Assembly: GCA_037179515.1 (NCBI GenBank)
Contig: JAXCGZ010011581.1
Coordinates: forward strand, 1 to 64,000
Origin: Halocaridina rubra
Taxonomy: Eukaryota; Arthropoda; Malacostraca; Decapoda; Atyidae
Length of the DNA: 64,000 nt
Direction: 5' to 3'
A program made the position numbers and the translations under genes. The notes below the pieces were generated by a model. It did no database searches, was not told the DNA's origin, and saw only the letters and a program-made list of their open reading frames with translations. Positions 38,325 through 48,889 of the stretch are shown in pieces. How positions within the stretch are numbered: position 1 is the stretch's first letter; the number at the start of each line of letters is the position of its first letter.

Positions 38325-38880
38325 AAAAACACAAAATGAAATTCATTAACGCAAGTTCATTATGGTGCCAAACCATTTTACTTACTGGGTCATAGTACAA
38401 GAGCAAAATATCAACAAAAAATTTCTTATTTTAAAGAAAATGGATTTCTTTTCAAACTTTTAAAGAAGTAAAATTTATTCTAACATATATTGTAAATTTC
38501 AAATTAATAAAGGAGCAAAGAAATTTTTTTTAATTACCGTTTTGCTAGATACTAGTACGATTCTAGCTTAACTGCCCAACAGACAACTGCACAGAAAAAA
38601 AACAAAAATTAAATTCATTAACATAAGTTCCTTACAGAACCATATAATATATTGGGTCACAATACATGAGCGAAATACTCAACTAAAACAGTTCCTTATT
38701 TTAAAGAAAATGGCTTCCTTTCAAACATTTAAAGAAATAAAAATTATTCCAACATATGTTGCAACTTTCACATTAATAATGGAGTAAAAAAATTTGTCTT
38801 TGAATTGAATTACCAAGTTTTGCTGTATACTTATAAGTTTCTAGGTTATATGCCAAACTAACAACTGCCCGACGGGCAAT
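38325..38880. repeat. Tandem duplication, ~265-bp unit
   Basis: Two copies share aaattcattaac.caagttc, attttaaagaaaatgg.ttc, tttaaagaa.taaaa and attaccg/aagttttgct. They are moderately diverged. Confidence 0.7.
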
Positions 38881-39030
38881 TGCCCGATAGGGAAAACGCC
38901 CAACTGTTTTTATATGATCTAACCCAATGGAATTGACATAACCTAACTTGGGGCTATTGTCTGTCGGGCAGCCGACAGTAGAGTAGTTGTTCGTTGGTCA
39001 CTTGACGGTCAGGCAGTTATCCAAATACCA
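38860..39030. repeat. Self-complementary GGGCA/TGCCC cluster
   Basis: Repeated inverted motifs (ctgcccgacgggcaattgcc, then tgtctgtcgggcagccgacag) surround a core with taacctaacttgggg. The style resembles the foldback repeats at 5616 and 8186, but the motif differs. It lies just downstream of the TUT1 stop codon. Confidence 0.5.
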
Positions 39031-39078
39031 TGCTTATACACCCAAATATTACTGTAATTCTATCATTCAGAAGAGTTA

Positions 39079-40749
39079 TCACTTAGCAGATGTACTAATG
39101 ATGAAATTATGTGTTTTTTTAAGTAATCCAAGAGTAAAAGATGCGAGATGCTGAAACAATGGGACCATCAGACTCTTAGTCATCTTCTCATCAGACTTTG
39201 AATCACCCGTCACTAGAATTTTGAATGGACTTTCAGTTTTCTGCCACACTGTTACAACAAAATTTAGTACACGACTCATATCACTTACTCCATTAGCTAT
39301 CTGAGCTTCTGTGATGGTCATTTCATTCTCTAAAGGGTTACCAAGCAAGGGCACTGATTTTGATATTTTCTTTCGACCAATATACAAATGCAATTTATCA
39401 GCACACATAAATTGAGCTATTTTCCTGTATGGCATCAGAACCCGAACACTGTCCCCATCAGCATCTTTTAAGCGTTTAGCAGTTTCTGCATCGTCATAGT
39501 CATCACTCTTGCGCTTGCCAGTTTTTATACCCTCAGAGTCTTCACTTTTCATTGTTTTGCCCATGGAAAGAAACTCTGCTCTAGACAAATCGAATTTCAA
39601 GCACTGCTGAAGTATGAAATGAACCAGGGATGATGCTGCTTGCCCAAATTCATCCTCAGATCTCATAAGTACCTTTCCTCCCAATATTTTTCCCTCAAGA
39701 GATATACTAAACTCCCTAAAAGTACTGAAATCAAGAAAAAACTTGAAGCTTTTCTTATCCGGTAAATATTCAGGTAATATACTATTGCCCTCAGGTGTGC
39801 GAGAATCACATGCACCATTTGCTATGGGTGTACTCTCAAATTTCTTAACATATATTATCTGCACATCTGAGTCACTACACTTATAGTCTGTATTTAAGTC
39901 CTGACTATTGACTTCCTCACAATACATTCCAACCGTTTTTTCAAGAATTTGTTTTTCTACGATTCTAATTTGGCCATTTACTTCCGAATCTAATTTTCTT
40001 GAAGTTGAAGCCATTGAAACACCCTTTTCTACCATTTTTCCACCACTACTGTCCAAAATTTCAATTTCATCTTGGGAAACTTCATCTGAATCATCCAATG
40101 TTATAATCTCTTCCTGCGTAACTGCCACTTCTGAAACGGCACATCCATGAATCTCATTCAAATTATCTTCATCTAAATAGATCTCGTCAAACAAGTGACC
40201 CAGTGGCTTTCTTCCTCTCACAATGTCTTCAGATATCTCAGCAGCTATCTTACATTTGTACTGAAATTCTGCAAGAGGACCTTCATGAAGGCCCCTGGTT
40301 ATATTGAAACAGTGTTCGAATGGATCCTGGACGCACATAGCTGTGTCGGTTTGAATATCAGTTTCTTGTTGACAGTAGGTCCACATACAGGCAGGAAGAT
40401 TCTGCATATTTCTTTGTATAACATCTTCTTTACCCAATAAATGCCCAGCTAAAGGACTTATTATCCAGTTTTTAGTATCCAAGTTAGCGTAATAGGAAAA
40501 AAACTCATGCACCAGATCCATAACACTAATACTATATTTTCTGTTGCTCCATTCTGAAAGGTTCTGGCCAAAATTACAATCCCAACCAGCTATGGTGTGC
40601 ATACCTTGACAGTCATCAGGACACTGACTCTTTAGCTGAGCTACAGATGGGACAAGAGCCCTTGGACGTACCATGAGATAAAAGAGCATCATCATGGTCA
40701 AACCATAATTGGTAATGAGATAGGTAGGCTGCCCTCCCCCTGCCACACC
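39079..40749 (-). CDS. TUT1: TUT1/Star-PAP-like, last coding exon
   Basis: 557 codons in phase 0 after a ctttcag acceptor (40750-40751 side). It opens with GGGQPTYLITNYGLTMMMLFYL, the central-domain helix of TUT1-type enzymes (human: LSNYALTLLVIYFL). HTIAGWDCNF and the PAP-associated helix (SVMDLVHEFFSYYANLD ... WIISPLAG) follow, then CVQDPFEHCFNITRG, matching the QDPF motif of vertebrate TUT1. A long acidic linker contains two SUMO-interaction-like cores (IITLDDSDE at 40107-40081, IEILDSS at 40065-40045). A two-part basic signal, KRKS...KRLK, lies near 39516-39466. A folded C-terminal region ends at TGA 39079. The family uridylates U6 snRNA and polyadenylates selected mRNAs in the nucleus. 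Confidence 0.9.
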   Translation of the reverse strand, partial: GVAGGGQPTYLITNYGLTMMMLFYLMVRPRALVPSVAQLKSQCPDDCQGMHTIAGWDCNFGQNLSEWSNRKYSISVMDLVHEFFSYYANLDTKNWIISPLAGHLLGKEDVIQRNMQNLPACMWTYCQQETDIQTDTAMCVQDPFEHCFNITRGLHEGPLAEFQYKCKIAAEISEDIVRGRKPLGHLFDEIYLDEDNLNEIHGCAVSEVAVTQEEIITLDDSDEVSQDEIEILDSSGGKMVEKGVSMASTSRKLDSEVNGQIRIVEKQILEKTVGMYCEEVNSQDLNTDYKCSDSDVQIIYVKKFESTPIANGACDSRTPEGNSILPEYLPDKKSFKFFLDFSTFREFSISLEGKILGGKVLMRSEDEFGQAASSLVHFILQQCLKFDLSRAEFLSMGKTMKSEDSEGIKTGKRKSDDYDDAETAKRLKDADGDSVRVLMPYRKIAQFMCADKLHLYIGRKKISKSVPLLGNPLENEMTITEAQIANGVSDMSRVLNFVVTVWQKTESPFKILVTGDSKSDEKMTKSLMVPLFQHLASFTLGLLKKTHNFIISTSAK

Positions 40750-40849
40750 CTGAAAGATATGAATGACAAATAAAAAAAAAAGGTATTATATGACATCTAC
40801 CCACGGAGGGAGGGAAGACTACCTCCTTCGTGTCATAAAAGTTGACAAA

Positions 40850-40975
40850 AAGGGACACAGCAAGGGGACTTGGAATCCTCTCTTTTGTATTTTCCTCCCA
40901 CAAAGAGTCAAGTTTTTATCTGACTCCATCACTCCCCTCATGAGGGGAATTATGGCTTTTGTATATAGATAAGAT
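40850..40975 (+). mobile_element. LINE 3'-tail repeat L, copy 1
   Basis: It shares agcaaggggact.ggaatcc, tgtattttcctccc, gagtcaag, gaggggaattatggc and tgtatatagata with copies at 43850-43978 and (reversed) 62385-62525. The GATA-like end suggests a LINE 3' UTR. It lies in the last TUT1 intron. Confidence 0.6.
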
Positions 40976-41233
40976 TGACTATATTAACTATAGTACATAA
41001 ATCTAGTAATATGAGATATATAAATACACCCCATGCCTTGCTTGCATATTGAACAAGAGACTAAATGGACATGGAAGTGGGAGACTGGCATTGCCTCCAC
41101 TACTTGCAGTGAGATATGATAAATTCAGAGGTTTTCTGAAATTAAATTAAACCTTAAGAAATAGCATTTCAATATTGTAGATGAATAATGAATAAAAAAT
41201 GAAAGATATATATTAAGGGACATAGATTATAGA

Positions 41234-41548
41234 GAAGTGTTTCCCAGCCTGGGGCAAACGCACCACAGGGGGTAATGCGATTTTCAAGGGGGCAATATTA
41301 GAATGTGTTATTAACAATTAATTATTTTCTAGTGAGTCTGTTCGAGTGTGAGCGTGTGTGAGTTAATAAATACAATGCATATATAGTATGCATACACAAA
41401 ATTATTTGTGTGTATGCATGAATAAGTGTAACTGGTTCAAAAGGTACTTTCCACTTCCCCGTGGTCATGTGTCTCAGTCACAGAAGGGAGATCAGGATTT
41501 TAGCGATGCTTAGTTGGGGCATGGCCAAAAAAGGTTGGGAACCACTGG
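41234..41548. mobile_element. hAT-like non-autonomous element
   Basis: The left end gaagtgtttcccagcctggggc and the right end ggttgggaaccactggt form the inverted CAGTGGTTCCCAACCT-type termini common in hAT MITEs. The ~315-bp interior is non-coding and contains gggggtaatgcgattttcaag. I could not confirm an 8-bp target duplication. Confidence 0.55.
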
Positions 41549-41707
41549 TATTGAGCATGGGGCACCTTAACACCTTTAAGGCATCTTTCCAAAACCAAAT
41601 GAATCATTTGAATTCTAATTTAAGGAAAATCTCTGACCTTTAGCAACAACTTGACAAAGGTGCAGAGTTAGTGTTCATAAATCTAAATCTAACTTTACCC
41701 CACATAT

Positions 41708-41875
41708 TGCAGTGGCATAGTGGCTAGAGCACTCGACTCGGGAAGAGACAAAACCATGTTCGAACCTACCGAAGGCCATTAGGAAGGCAATCCTGTTCTA
41801 ATTCTCTACCTCCAACCTGTCTGTGTACACCCTCATTCAAATATGGATTAACAGTGACACATAAAATGGCAAATT
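41708..41875 (+). mobile_element. SINE-2, copy with tRNA-like head
   Basis: The head reads tggcatagtggctagagcac (A box region) and then atgttcgaacctacc (B box, close to GGTTCGANTCC). The body has taggaaggcaatcctg, attctctacctccaacctgt, tgtgtacaccctcattcaaa and attaacagtgacacataaaa. It defines the family orientation for the reversed copies elsewhere. Confidence 0.75.
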
Positions 41876-41973
41876 CTAATCTATATATGGGATTAGTATC
41901 GGGGACAGAGAATTCAATCTCACGCTGAACTTTGCAACTAGAATGAGACAACGAATGGTAATGTTAACATTAC

Positions 41974-42162
41974 CTGGAGTTTTGCCCAGTACCTGATGAC
42001 CATCAGATAAGGACGAACAAGTACATGGGAACGTGTATACTGGCAGATGAGCTGAGTATTGTACACGGGCATCTCATTTCGAAATGAGAGATCTACATGT
42101 AGTTTTGTTGATGCATGTACAAATTTCACAATAGGAACCCGAGCTCGACTTATAGCTTGAAC
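41974..42162 (-). CDS. TUT1: TUT1/Star-PAP-like, exon with third catalytic Asp
   Basis: 63 codons in phase 0 at both ends, between a cttacag acceptor and a GTAATG donor. It reads VQAISRARVPIVKFVHAS, then TKLHVDLSFRNEMPVYN, then HVLVRPYLMVIRYWAKLQ. LHVDLSF carries the third catalytic aspartate of the nucleotidyltransferase fold (human TUT1: LHGDVSLSN). RPLV/RPYL..IRYWA begins the central helical domain. Confidence 0.9.
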
Positions 42163-42487
42163 CTGTAAGTGATTAGCAAAGCAGACAAAAATGTTCAAAT
42201 CTTATATACGTATCTTTATTTAATAGGAAAGAGAGTATTTACTGTATATATAATCAGATAAACATTATGATTATGTTTTAGTTTACAGCAATACATGACC
42301 CTTAAAAACAAATTTAGGATCTTTTAAAGAAGAGTAAACCCAGGGTGCTCTAGAGTTAGTCATATTTGCAAGGAAAGTATGCCACCCTAACTTAACCATA
42401 ACTTTACACTGGTTCTGTAGGATACCTCTTCTTTATAAGATCCAAAATTATTTTTAATGATTGGAGTACAACATTATATTGACAAAC

Positions 42488-42564
42488 CTGCATTCCAACT
42501 CTTGACTGGCGTAGAGTTCTAGCAATATACCAAGTAAGGTCACTTGCTTTCTTTTCTTTTTCGG
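42488..42564 (-). CDS. TUT1: TUT1/Star-PAP-like, short linker exon
   Basis: 77 bp: two bases finishing an Ala codon, then EKEKKASDLTWYIARTLRQS and RVGMQ. Acceptor tttttgcag, donor GTTTGT. It corresponds to the helix before the third catalytic strand. In mammals a long proline-rich insertion sits just before this point; here the catalytic DxD exon joins it almost directly. Confidence 0.85.
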
Positions 42565-42639
42565 CTGCAAAAATAAAAAACTTTTTATAGGTTAATCTTC
42601 GTGACATAAGACACTTCTTACAGCTAAACTTTGTTTTCT

Positions 42640-42900
42640 AATTTTTGTGTGACAATTAATATCCAATATGGTGGCAGACGCTGACAGGTTGGTGGTAGAG
42701 AATTAAGGCTGGATTCCCTTCCCAATGCCCTGCGATGGGCTAAAACACAGGATCGTCACTAGCAGAATTCAGTGTTTTAACCACTGCAGTCCACTTATGC
42801 ATACAAGTTGGAGCTAGGGAATTGAGGCTGGATGCCTTTCTTAATGCACAGCTGTGGGCTCAAAAACAGGGGTGTTACCTCTCGAACTGATACATGTAAA
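42640..42900 (-). mobile_element. Two SINE-2 copies in tandem
   Basis: 42640-42790 and 42800-42900 both carry ggctggat.cc.ttc.caatgc followed by a tgggctcaaa-type phrase. The first also has gtgacaattaata and cagacgctgacaggttgg; the second lacks the tail. Confidence 0.65.
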
Positions 42901-43019
42901 GTATCATACAACATATATTTTGTTAACAGTTCTCTTATTTGTCTTAGCACATTCACCTTTCAAATGACCAAAGTCAGGTAAAGAATACTTTAGAGTTTAA
43001 ACATATCATTTGATATAGA

Positions 43020-43325
43020 GAATATCGTTAAAGGTAAAAGTCTTTAAAGAAAGGCAGAGGCAAGCGACATTAATAGCACTAGAGCCCAACTATACACATA
43101 CTAGATAGCAGAAGACCAAGCCCCTTCTCCAATTGTGTGGACCCAGCGATCTCCAGGCAATGGCTGAATAATCAGGTAGAACTATAGAAAATCGTCAACC
43201 CCCTTAATTAATTGGTAAAAGCATAAGACAGTGAAAACTAATACAACCCAGGGCCAGGATCGAATTTGCAGTGCGTATATTGGCATCCACAGGCACTACC
43301 CACTGCACCACAGAAACTTTATATT
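43020..43325 (-). mobile_element. tRNA-derived SINE, different family (SINE-3)
   Basis: On the - strand the head reads ctgtggtgcagtgggtagtgcc (A box) and then gcaaattcgatcctggccc (B box). The body follows, with ctgattattcagccattgcct, ggagatcgctgggtccacac and ctctagtgctattaatgtcgc. Only one copy was seen in this window, so its boundaries are approximate. Confidence 0.6.
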
Positions 43326-43494
43326 GTGATGTACAATGCATCCACAGTATTAAAATCTCAGTTCCATGTTAATTGCAGTTTTGAAATTACAAAGTGTCAC
43401 CTGGGAAAGAAAAGAAATTAGAAACAAATATACAGGAAAAATACAACCTCAGAGCTTGAAATTGATAAAGAGTAAAGATGGCATTAAGGGGGGA

Positions 43495-43640
43495 GCATTA
43501 AGTTACTGTAGTGGTAGAATATTTGACTAAGAAAGTGTTGGGCCCACTTTCAAACTTACAACAGGGCTACAGAAAGAGAATCCAGCCTTAATTTCCAAGT
43601 TTCAATCCATTTGTATCCACTTTCATATGGGGACAACCAT
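43495..43640 (+). mobile_element. SINE-2 copy, diverged
   Basis: ctgtagtggtagaatatttgac and ttgggcccactttcaaact replace the tRNA-like boxes. The tail has aatccagccttaatttccaag and gtatccactttcatatgggg. Confidence 0.55.
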
Positions 43641-43849
43641 GCAAGTGAACCCGTTAAGTTTGAGCAATGAAGTCATTCCTTTTATTACTAAACTTGCATC
43701 TTCACAAACAAAGATGCTAAAAAATACACCTGGAAGTCTTTTGAACTTAAAAAGGATTGGGCAGGAGAGCTCAGTTTTAAGTTTCCTTCAAGTACAGTTA
43801 CAAACATTCGCAGATACGAACAATACCCAACCAATTATCTACTAAATGG

Positions 43850-43978
43850 GGCAGAGCAAGGGGACTGGGAATCCCCTCCTCTGTATTTTCTTCCCGCTAT
43901 GAGTCAAGGTATTTTACTTTGACTAAGCCACCCTCCTTATAAAGGGGATTATGGCACCTGTATATAGATAGATAAAAA
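43850..43978 (+). mobile_element. LINE 3'-tail repeat L, copy 2
   Basis: It carries agcaaggggactgggaatcc, tgtattttcttcccgc, ccctccttataaaggggatt and tgtatatagatagat. It is nearly the same as copy 1 at 40850. Confidence 0.65.
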
Positions 43979-44229
43979 TTCATATGAAAATACAGTACAG
44001 TATTTTTTTTAACTAAACACAACTTACAAACGGACTGTTGGTACCTAATTCGTTCATAAATAGGAAAGTGTCTGTAGATTCTATCTCTGTTTCTCTTTGA
44101 TTTACTTTTTCTTGGTACCCATGCCCTGATAAGTGCAGTTTTCTTAGCCCATCCTGGTGTCACACTTATTTGAGAGAGAGAGAGAGAGAGATAATGTTGA
44201 ACATTTCATTAAGTAAATATTTTACAAAC

Positions 44230-44375
44230 CTCTTGATCCCCCCCAAGGAGCTACTCCCAGGTGTACGTAGAGATCCACATCACAACCAACAAAACCCAGA
44301 TTATTGGCAGACGAACCAAATATATGACCAACAACACTTGGAAAGTGGGGTTTCAAGTACTGTTCAATGTCTCGT
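44230..44375 (-). CDS. TUT1: TUT1/Star-PAP-like, catalytic exon (GS and DxD)
   Basis: 146 bp between a ttttcag acceptor and a GTTTGT donor, with phases that fit both neighbours. It reads RDIEQYLKPHFPSVVGHI, FGSSANNLGFVG and CDVDLYVHLG. GSS plus CDVDL are the nucleotide-binding GS motif and the two metal-binding aspartates of the polymerase-beta-like nucleotidyltransferase fold (human TUT1: FGSSINSF ... CDLDLFLDLG). Confidence 0.92.
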
Positions 44376-45384
44376 CTGAAAATTAAAAGAGTAAATTTAA
44401 AGTAAAAATTAATTAGTTGAATCCAGTAGTAAAACTCCAAGGTCCTTTAGGATTATTCATATTTACAAGTCACCTAGCTTAAGCTAACAATTTACATGGT
44501 TACTTAACTGTACATGGAGTTTTCATCTTTAAACGAGTCTTTCACCACAATCAGCTTTTCAGTTGAATTTTTTATAGAGAGGATATTACTGCTTAATTAC
44601 ACTATTTCAAAATACAAAAATTTCACAACTAAGAAGCACTCATTAAATTTAAGTTAAAAGTAAAATTAAATACATAGTTTTCCATTGCTATGTTTATTTC
44701 AGAGCTTAATTTTTTAGAGAGAGGAAACTTTTACTTATAAATATTTGTTCACTTCCATATATTTCACTTCTTCATATACTTCAAATTTAACTACACAAAT
44801 TAATTTATATTGTTGTATAAACAAACCACATAGTTTCTTTCATGTGCTTCCAATATTGTCATCTCCATTTAGTTCAATGATCGCTTAACTTTATAAACCA
44901 AAAATGTGGCTGCCAAACTTACGAGTTGAACAAGTATTCTCATCCATTTTGGCTCTCTCTGAGCTTTCCTAAGGCATAAACGAGTATAATAGTGCTAGTC
45001 ATACTTCTGCCAACCCCACTTACAGCATCTCAAAATCAGGTGAGACGTATCAAAAATTGCTTGTTTTACTTTCTTCTCACTTAATTCATCTATAATTGCA
45101 GTTTTTTGGAAAAAAAAATTGCAGTGGAAGGGGTCACATATAAGTCTCTGACTTTCATGAACAATCATACATGTTAATTTATGCATTATTAAATACAGTG
45201 AGATTCAATTTTTCTCTCCACTTGGGGTGAGAATATTTCTTACATGCAGAATATAATTTTATCACATTCTCTGGCATTGGGGTCAGTTCACTCTATCTTT
45301 TCTTCTATGAAGAGCCTACTTTTATCCTAAAGTTTGGCCTTAGCATGAGGTCATCCACTCATCTTGCATAATATAATGATTTGT
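44376..45384. other. TUT1 intron sequence, nothing recognised
   Basis: A/T-rich intron DNA. The short open frames here have no recognisable content. Confidence 0.4.
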
Positions 45385-45540
45385 GCATGTGAAGATGGAG
45401 GTGCCATGCAGGAAGAGGAGATGTAAGCCAAAAAGAAGGTTTATTGATGTGGCGAGGTAAGACGTGAGGAAGTGTGGCATGACAAAGGAGGATGAAGGAG
45501 ATAAGGCCAAATGGTAATAAATGATCTGCTGTGCTGACCA
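45385..45540 (+). pseudogene. LINE C-terminal scrap in TUT1 intron
   Basis: The + strand reads VKMEVPCRKRRCKPKRRFID, VAR, stop, DVRKCGMTKEDEGDKAKW. It is the same type of endonuclease-RT tail as at 36540-37078, extending further to the C-terminus. Confidence 0.65.
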
Positions 45541-46089
45541 CTGACAGAAGCTAAGCATTTCCACCATCGGCAGTCATTACGTGAATTGTTACTTTCATTC
45601 ATGGACACATTATGCTGTAATTCAGAGCATTGTTTTTTATATATTTATATATTTCATTACACAGCAGACAGGTCAGCTCATTTGTACACCAGGAAATATT
45701 GGATAAGAGACTAGCTATTGTTGCTGTTCCTTAGGATGCCTGGAAAAACAGCCCCGAGTCCCAAAGAAAAGCCACTGCCAATCCTGGGCTTTCCTACAAA
45801 GCTTTCAGGGAGTGAATGTTGTATTGTTGGCATTTGTGGTCGTGTATGATGCAATCTTGTAAAGAGAAGTCACATGGTAAGTTACATTGTTCAACTAGGG
45901 GTACATCAAAGTGTTGTTTTAACTTTCTAGAAGAGGTTCTCACATCCAGGCGATGTGAGAAATAAGATGTTAATCAACTAGGCAAGTCATTGTTAATGAG
46001 TTAAAAAAAGTCAATATACTGGAACCAGAAAATACCATGGAAAATCTGGAACCTGAATTTACAAGGTTGTTGTCCAGCAATGTTTAAAT

Positions 46090-46310
46090 ATGCACCATAT
46101 ACAATGGCCGCAATCCCCTTGTAAGGGGGGTGACTAAGTTATAGCACACGCATGCACCAGAAGGCAAACATACCTCATTCATTCTCTAAACACCTTGGGG
46201 ATAGGGGATTGCCACAATTCCCCCCCCCCACCATTTTGCTTGGGTCATCCACAGGGTAAGTGGAAAAGCACCTTCTGCCAATAGGCTCGACAGCAGCAGT
46301 TTGGCGTTAT
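46090..46310 (+). mobile_element. RTE-like LINE 3' UTR copy
   Basis: It carries gccgcaatccccttgtaagg, caccttggggataggggatt, gccacaattcccc and gcttgggtcatccacaggg, shared with 46545-46770, 48890-49250 and 49300-49490. SINE-1 is inserted right after it. Confidence 0.6.
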
Positions 46311-46328
46311 ACATACATACATATACAC

Positions 46329-46526
46329 GTAGTCGCCGTGGCTCAGTCGGTAGCGTCTCCGACTCTGAGGCGTCAGGTCGAGGGTTCGCGCCCCGCCACG
46401 GTCTGAGGTTAGCAAAGGCATGCACTCAGCGTAAGGATTACATCTGCCATAACAAGTCCTTCGCAAGAAGGCAACCGTCCTAGCCCTTGGTTGATAAGGG
46501 AGTCCGTGACGTAAAACCGGAACGGA
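46329..46526 (+). mobile_element. SINE-1, complete copy with 18-bp target duplication
   Basis: 198 bp. The tRNA-like head has an A box (tggctcagtcgg, 46339-46350) and a B box (ggttcgcgcc, 46383-46392) that keep tRNA-like spacing. A tRNA-unrelated body follows (gcatgcactcagcg, acaagtccttcgcaagaagg, cctagcccttggttgataag) and ends gtgacgtaaaaccgg. The 18-bp direct repeat ACATACATACATATACAC lies immediately on both sides (46311-46328 and 46527-46544). This is the hallmark of target-primed retroposition. Confidence 0.9.
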
Positions 46527-46544
46527 ACATACATACATATACAC

Positions 46545-48335
46545 ATGGCCTCGTTTCCCCATGTAAGGAGGGTGGTTAGCCAAGAAACACGAATTCACCG
46601 CGATCCTCACATACCTCAGCCACTCCTCTAAGCTCCTTGGGGATTAAGGATTGCCACATTTCCCCCCTTCCACCCTGCTTTGGTCAGCCACAAGGTAGAT
46701 GGGAAAGGATATTCCACAATGAGGCAAGAAGGCCGCAGCTGGTTTACTTCCACCACTACGTCATATGGCAATCCCCTTACACCCGTCCATCACAGTTCAC
46801 TAAGCTAGCAGATGCGAGAAATCCCTTTGGCAAGTGTCATCTATACACAACCTTCCTCCAATCATTCCTATCTTTTGCAATAACTCTTCCCTGCTCCAGC
46901 GACATTCCACGTGCATTCAATGACCTTTTCATGCCATCCATACATCTCATTCTAGGTCTCCCTCTTGACCTAACTCAAATCACTTCTGCACTCCACACTC
47001 TCTTCACTTTTTGTTCATTACTCATCCTTTCCATGTGTCCAAACCAACTCAATACTCTATTATCTACCCTATCCGACAGCTTCCTTGCAACACCCGTTCT
47101 CTACCTGACATCCTAATTTCTTTATCTATTCTAGATACACCAATTATACTTCTCACACACCTCATCTCCATTTCTTTCATTCCTTTCATCCTCTCTTGCA
47201 TTTCAAGTCTATGCTTCATACAATGCTGTCGGCACAATCATACCTTCATATATCCTTCGCTTTGCATTCATTCTCAAATATCTATATCTCAATACATTTT
47301 TCAACCCACCTAGACATTTACTTGCTTCCTTCACTCTATGACTTATCTCTGCATCCACTCGTTGATACATGCAACCCGAGATACTTAAAACTCTCAACTT
47401 ATTCAAGCAACTCCCCATTTACTCCTACATTCAAGCAACTCCCCAATTACTCCTACATTCAATCTGCCAACATTAACACTCCATATACATCCCGTGACTT
47501 TACGTTTACCAATATTCCTTTGAAACTTCCTTCTTTAACACCCTAATACAAACTCAGTCACCAAATGATTCAGTTCATTCTCAGTATCAGCCACCAGTGC
47601 AGTATCATCCACAAATAGCAACTGATTCAGTTTCCACAACCTTCCATCCACACCCACTAGTTATAAGCCACTGTCTAATACTCTCATTTACTTCTCTTAC
47701 CACTATATCCATATACACATTAAACAACTATGGCGACATTACACAACCTTGATGTAACCCTACATTGACCTCTAACCAATCACTCATACCTTTCCCAACT
47801 CTCACACATGCTCTACTATTTATGCAAAAACTCTTCACCGTATACAACAAACTTCCACTTATTCCATACACTCGTAATACACCTCACAATTCCTCTCTAT
47901 CTACCCAGTCACATGCTTTCTCAAAGTCCATAATAGCCCAAAAAGTGTACTCTTCCTCTCATGTACCCACAATGTTCTTCCCCAATCAATCTCTCGGTAC
48001 CTTTCCTAATTCTCTCGATTAACACTCTTCCATATACCTTACCAACTACATTCAACAAACTAATTCCTAAAAAACTACTACACTCATATTATCTCCTTTC
48101 CCTTTGTAAAGTGGAACTACACATGCACTCATCCAATCAACTGGGACCCTCCCTTTCCTGAGATACATTCAATAACCTAACCATCCATTCTACTATTGCC
48201 TCCCCACCTTTTCACAAGTATTCAACATGACACCCATCTATCCCTGCTTTAATTGCTCTCAATGACACATGTACCTCCTCTTTTGTTATATCTCTATAAT
48301 TCTCATCACCTAACATTAACATTCTCCATTCATTT
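46545..48335 (-). pseudogene. RTE-like LINE, decayed RT and C-terminal region
   Basis: On the - strand broken frames give DWVDREELW, VRVGKGMSDWLEVNVGLHQG and a CVMSP-stop-LFNVYMDIVV stretch in the RT (about 48000-47700). The tail follows at about 47418-46840 (RVDAEISHRVKEASKCLG, RYLRMNAKRRIYEGMIVP, TALYEA, SWFGHMERM, GWRRVV-like). The order and the GVRQGCVMSP-type phrase fit RTE-like or related LINEs. Many stops and frameshifts make it a pseudogene. The left end (46545-46770) is its 3' UTR-like segment. Confidence 0.7.
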
Positions 48336-48681
48336 CCCACAGCCACAATCTCTGAATCTGCCCAGTGTTATACATTTCTAAAATTGAACAGATGCACTAC
48401 AGTGAGGTCATATGTATAATAAGACAAACCTACAAAAAGTTTGTCTTATTATTCCATTGTTTATTGGGATTATTCTTTTCACACACAAGATAACAACACT
48501 GAATATTGTCAAAATGAGAAACCTCCAGAACCATATGTAAAGTTAAATGACCCTGTCAACTGTTAGATTAGATTGAGTAGGGTTGGTTGACTAGCATTGT
48601 ATATATGAATAACACTAAAGCACTCTGGGGTTCCTCTTCTTTTCAAGATTCACACACTAATAACAAATTGGTGGTTCTTAC

Positions 48682-48829
48682 CGTAAATATTCTCGACATC
48701 CGTAGTCAGATATCTTCAGTTCAATCTCGTTCACGAGCATGTTGATGGTGCGCCATTGTGACTGAAGACTCATGAATGAAGTATTCAGTGCAGCCTTCAA
48801 TGCAACACTTGTATGGATTAGTGAAGACT
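48682..48829 (-). CDS. TUT1: TUT1/Star-PAP-like, exon between RRM and catalytic core
   Basis: 148 bp between a ctttttcccag acceptor and a GTAAGA donor. It reads SSLIHTSVALKAALNTSFMS, LQSQWRTINMLVNEIELKI, then SDYGCREYLR. It is mainly helical and leads into the catalytic exon. Phases: two leading bases complete Glu (with exon 58752-58843) and two trailing bases complete Arg (with exon 44230-44375). Confidence 0.85.
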
Positions 48830-48889
48830 CTGGGAAAAAGAAAATAAAAATTACATCTTTTATATCATGAGATGTACATACATATATAT

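Noticed and set aside
46329..46405. Functional tRNA gene
   Set aside because: The A and B boxes are tRNA-like, but a proper anticodon stem does not form and the unit continues into a SINE body with target duplications.
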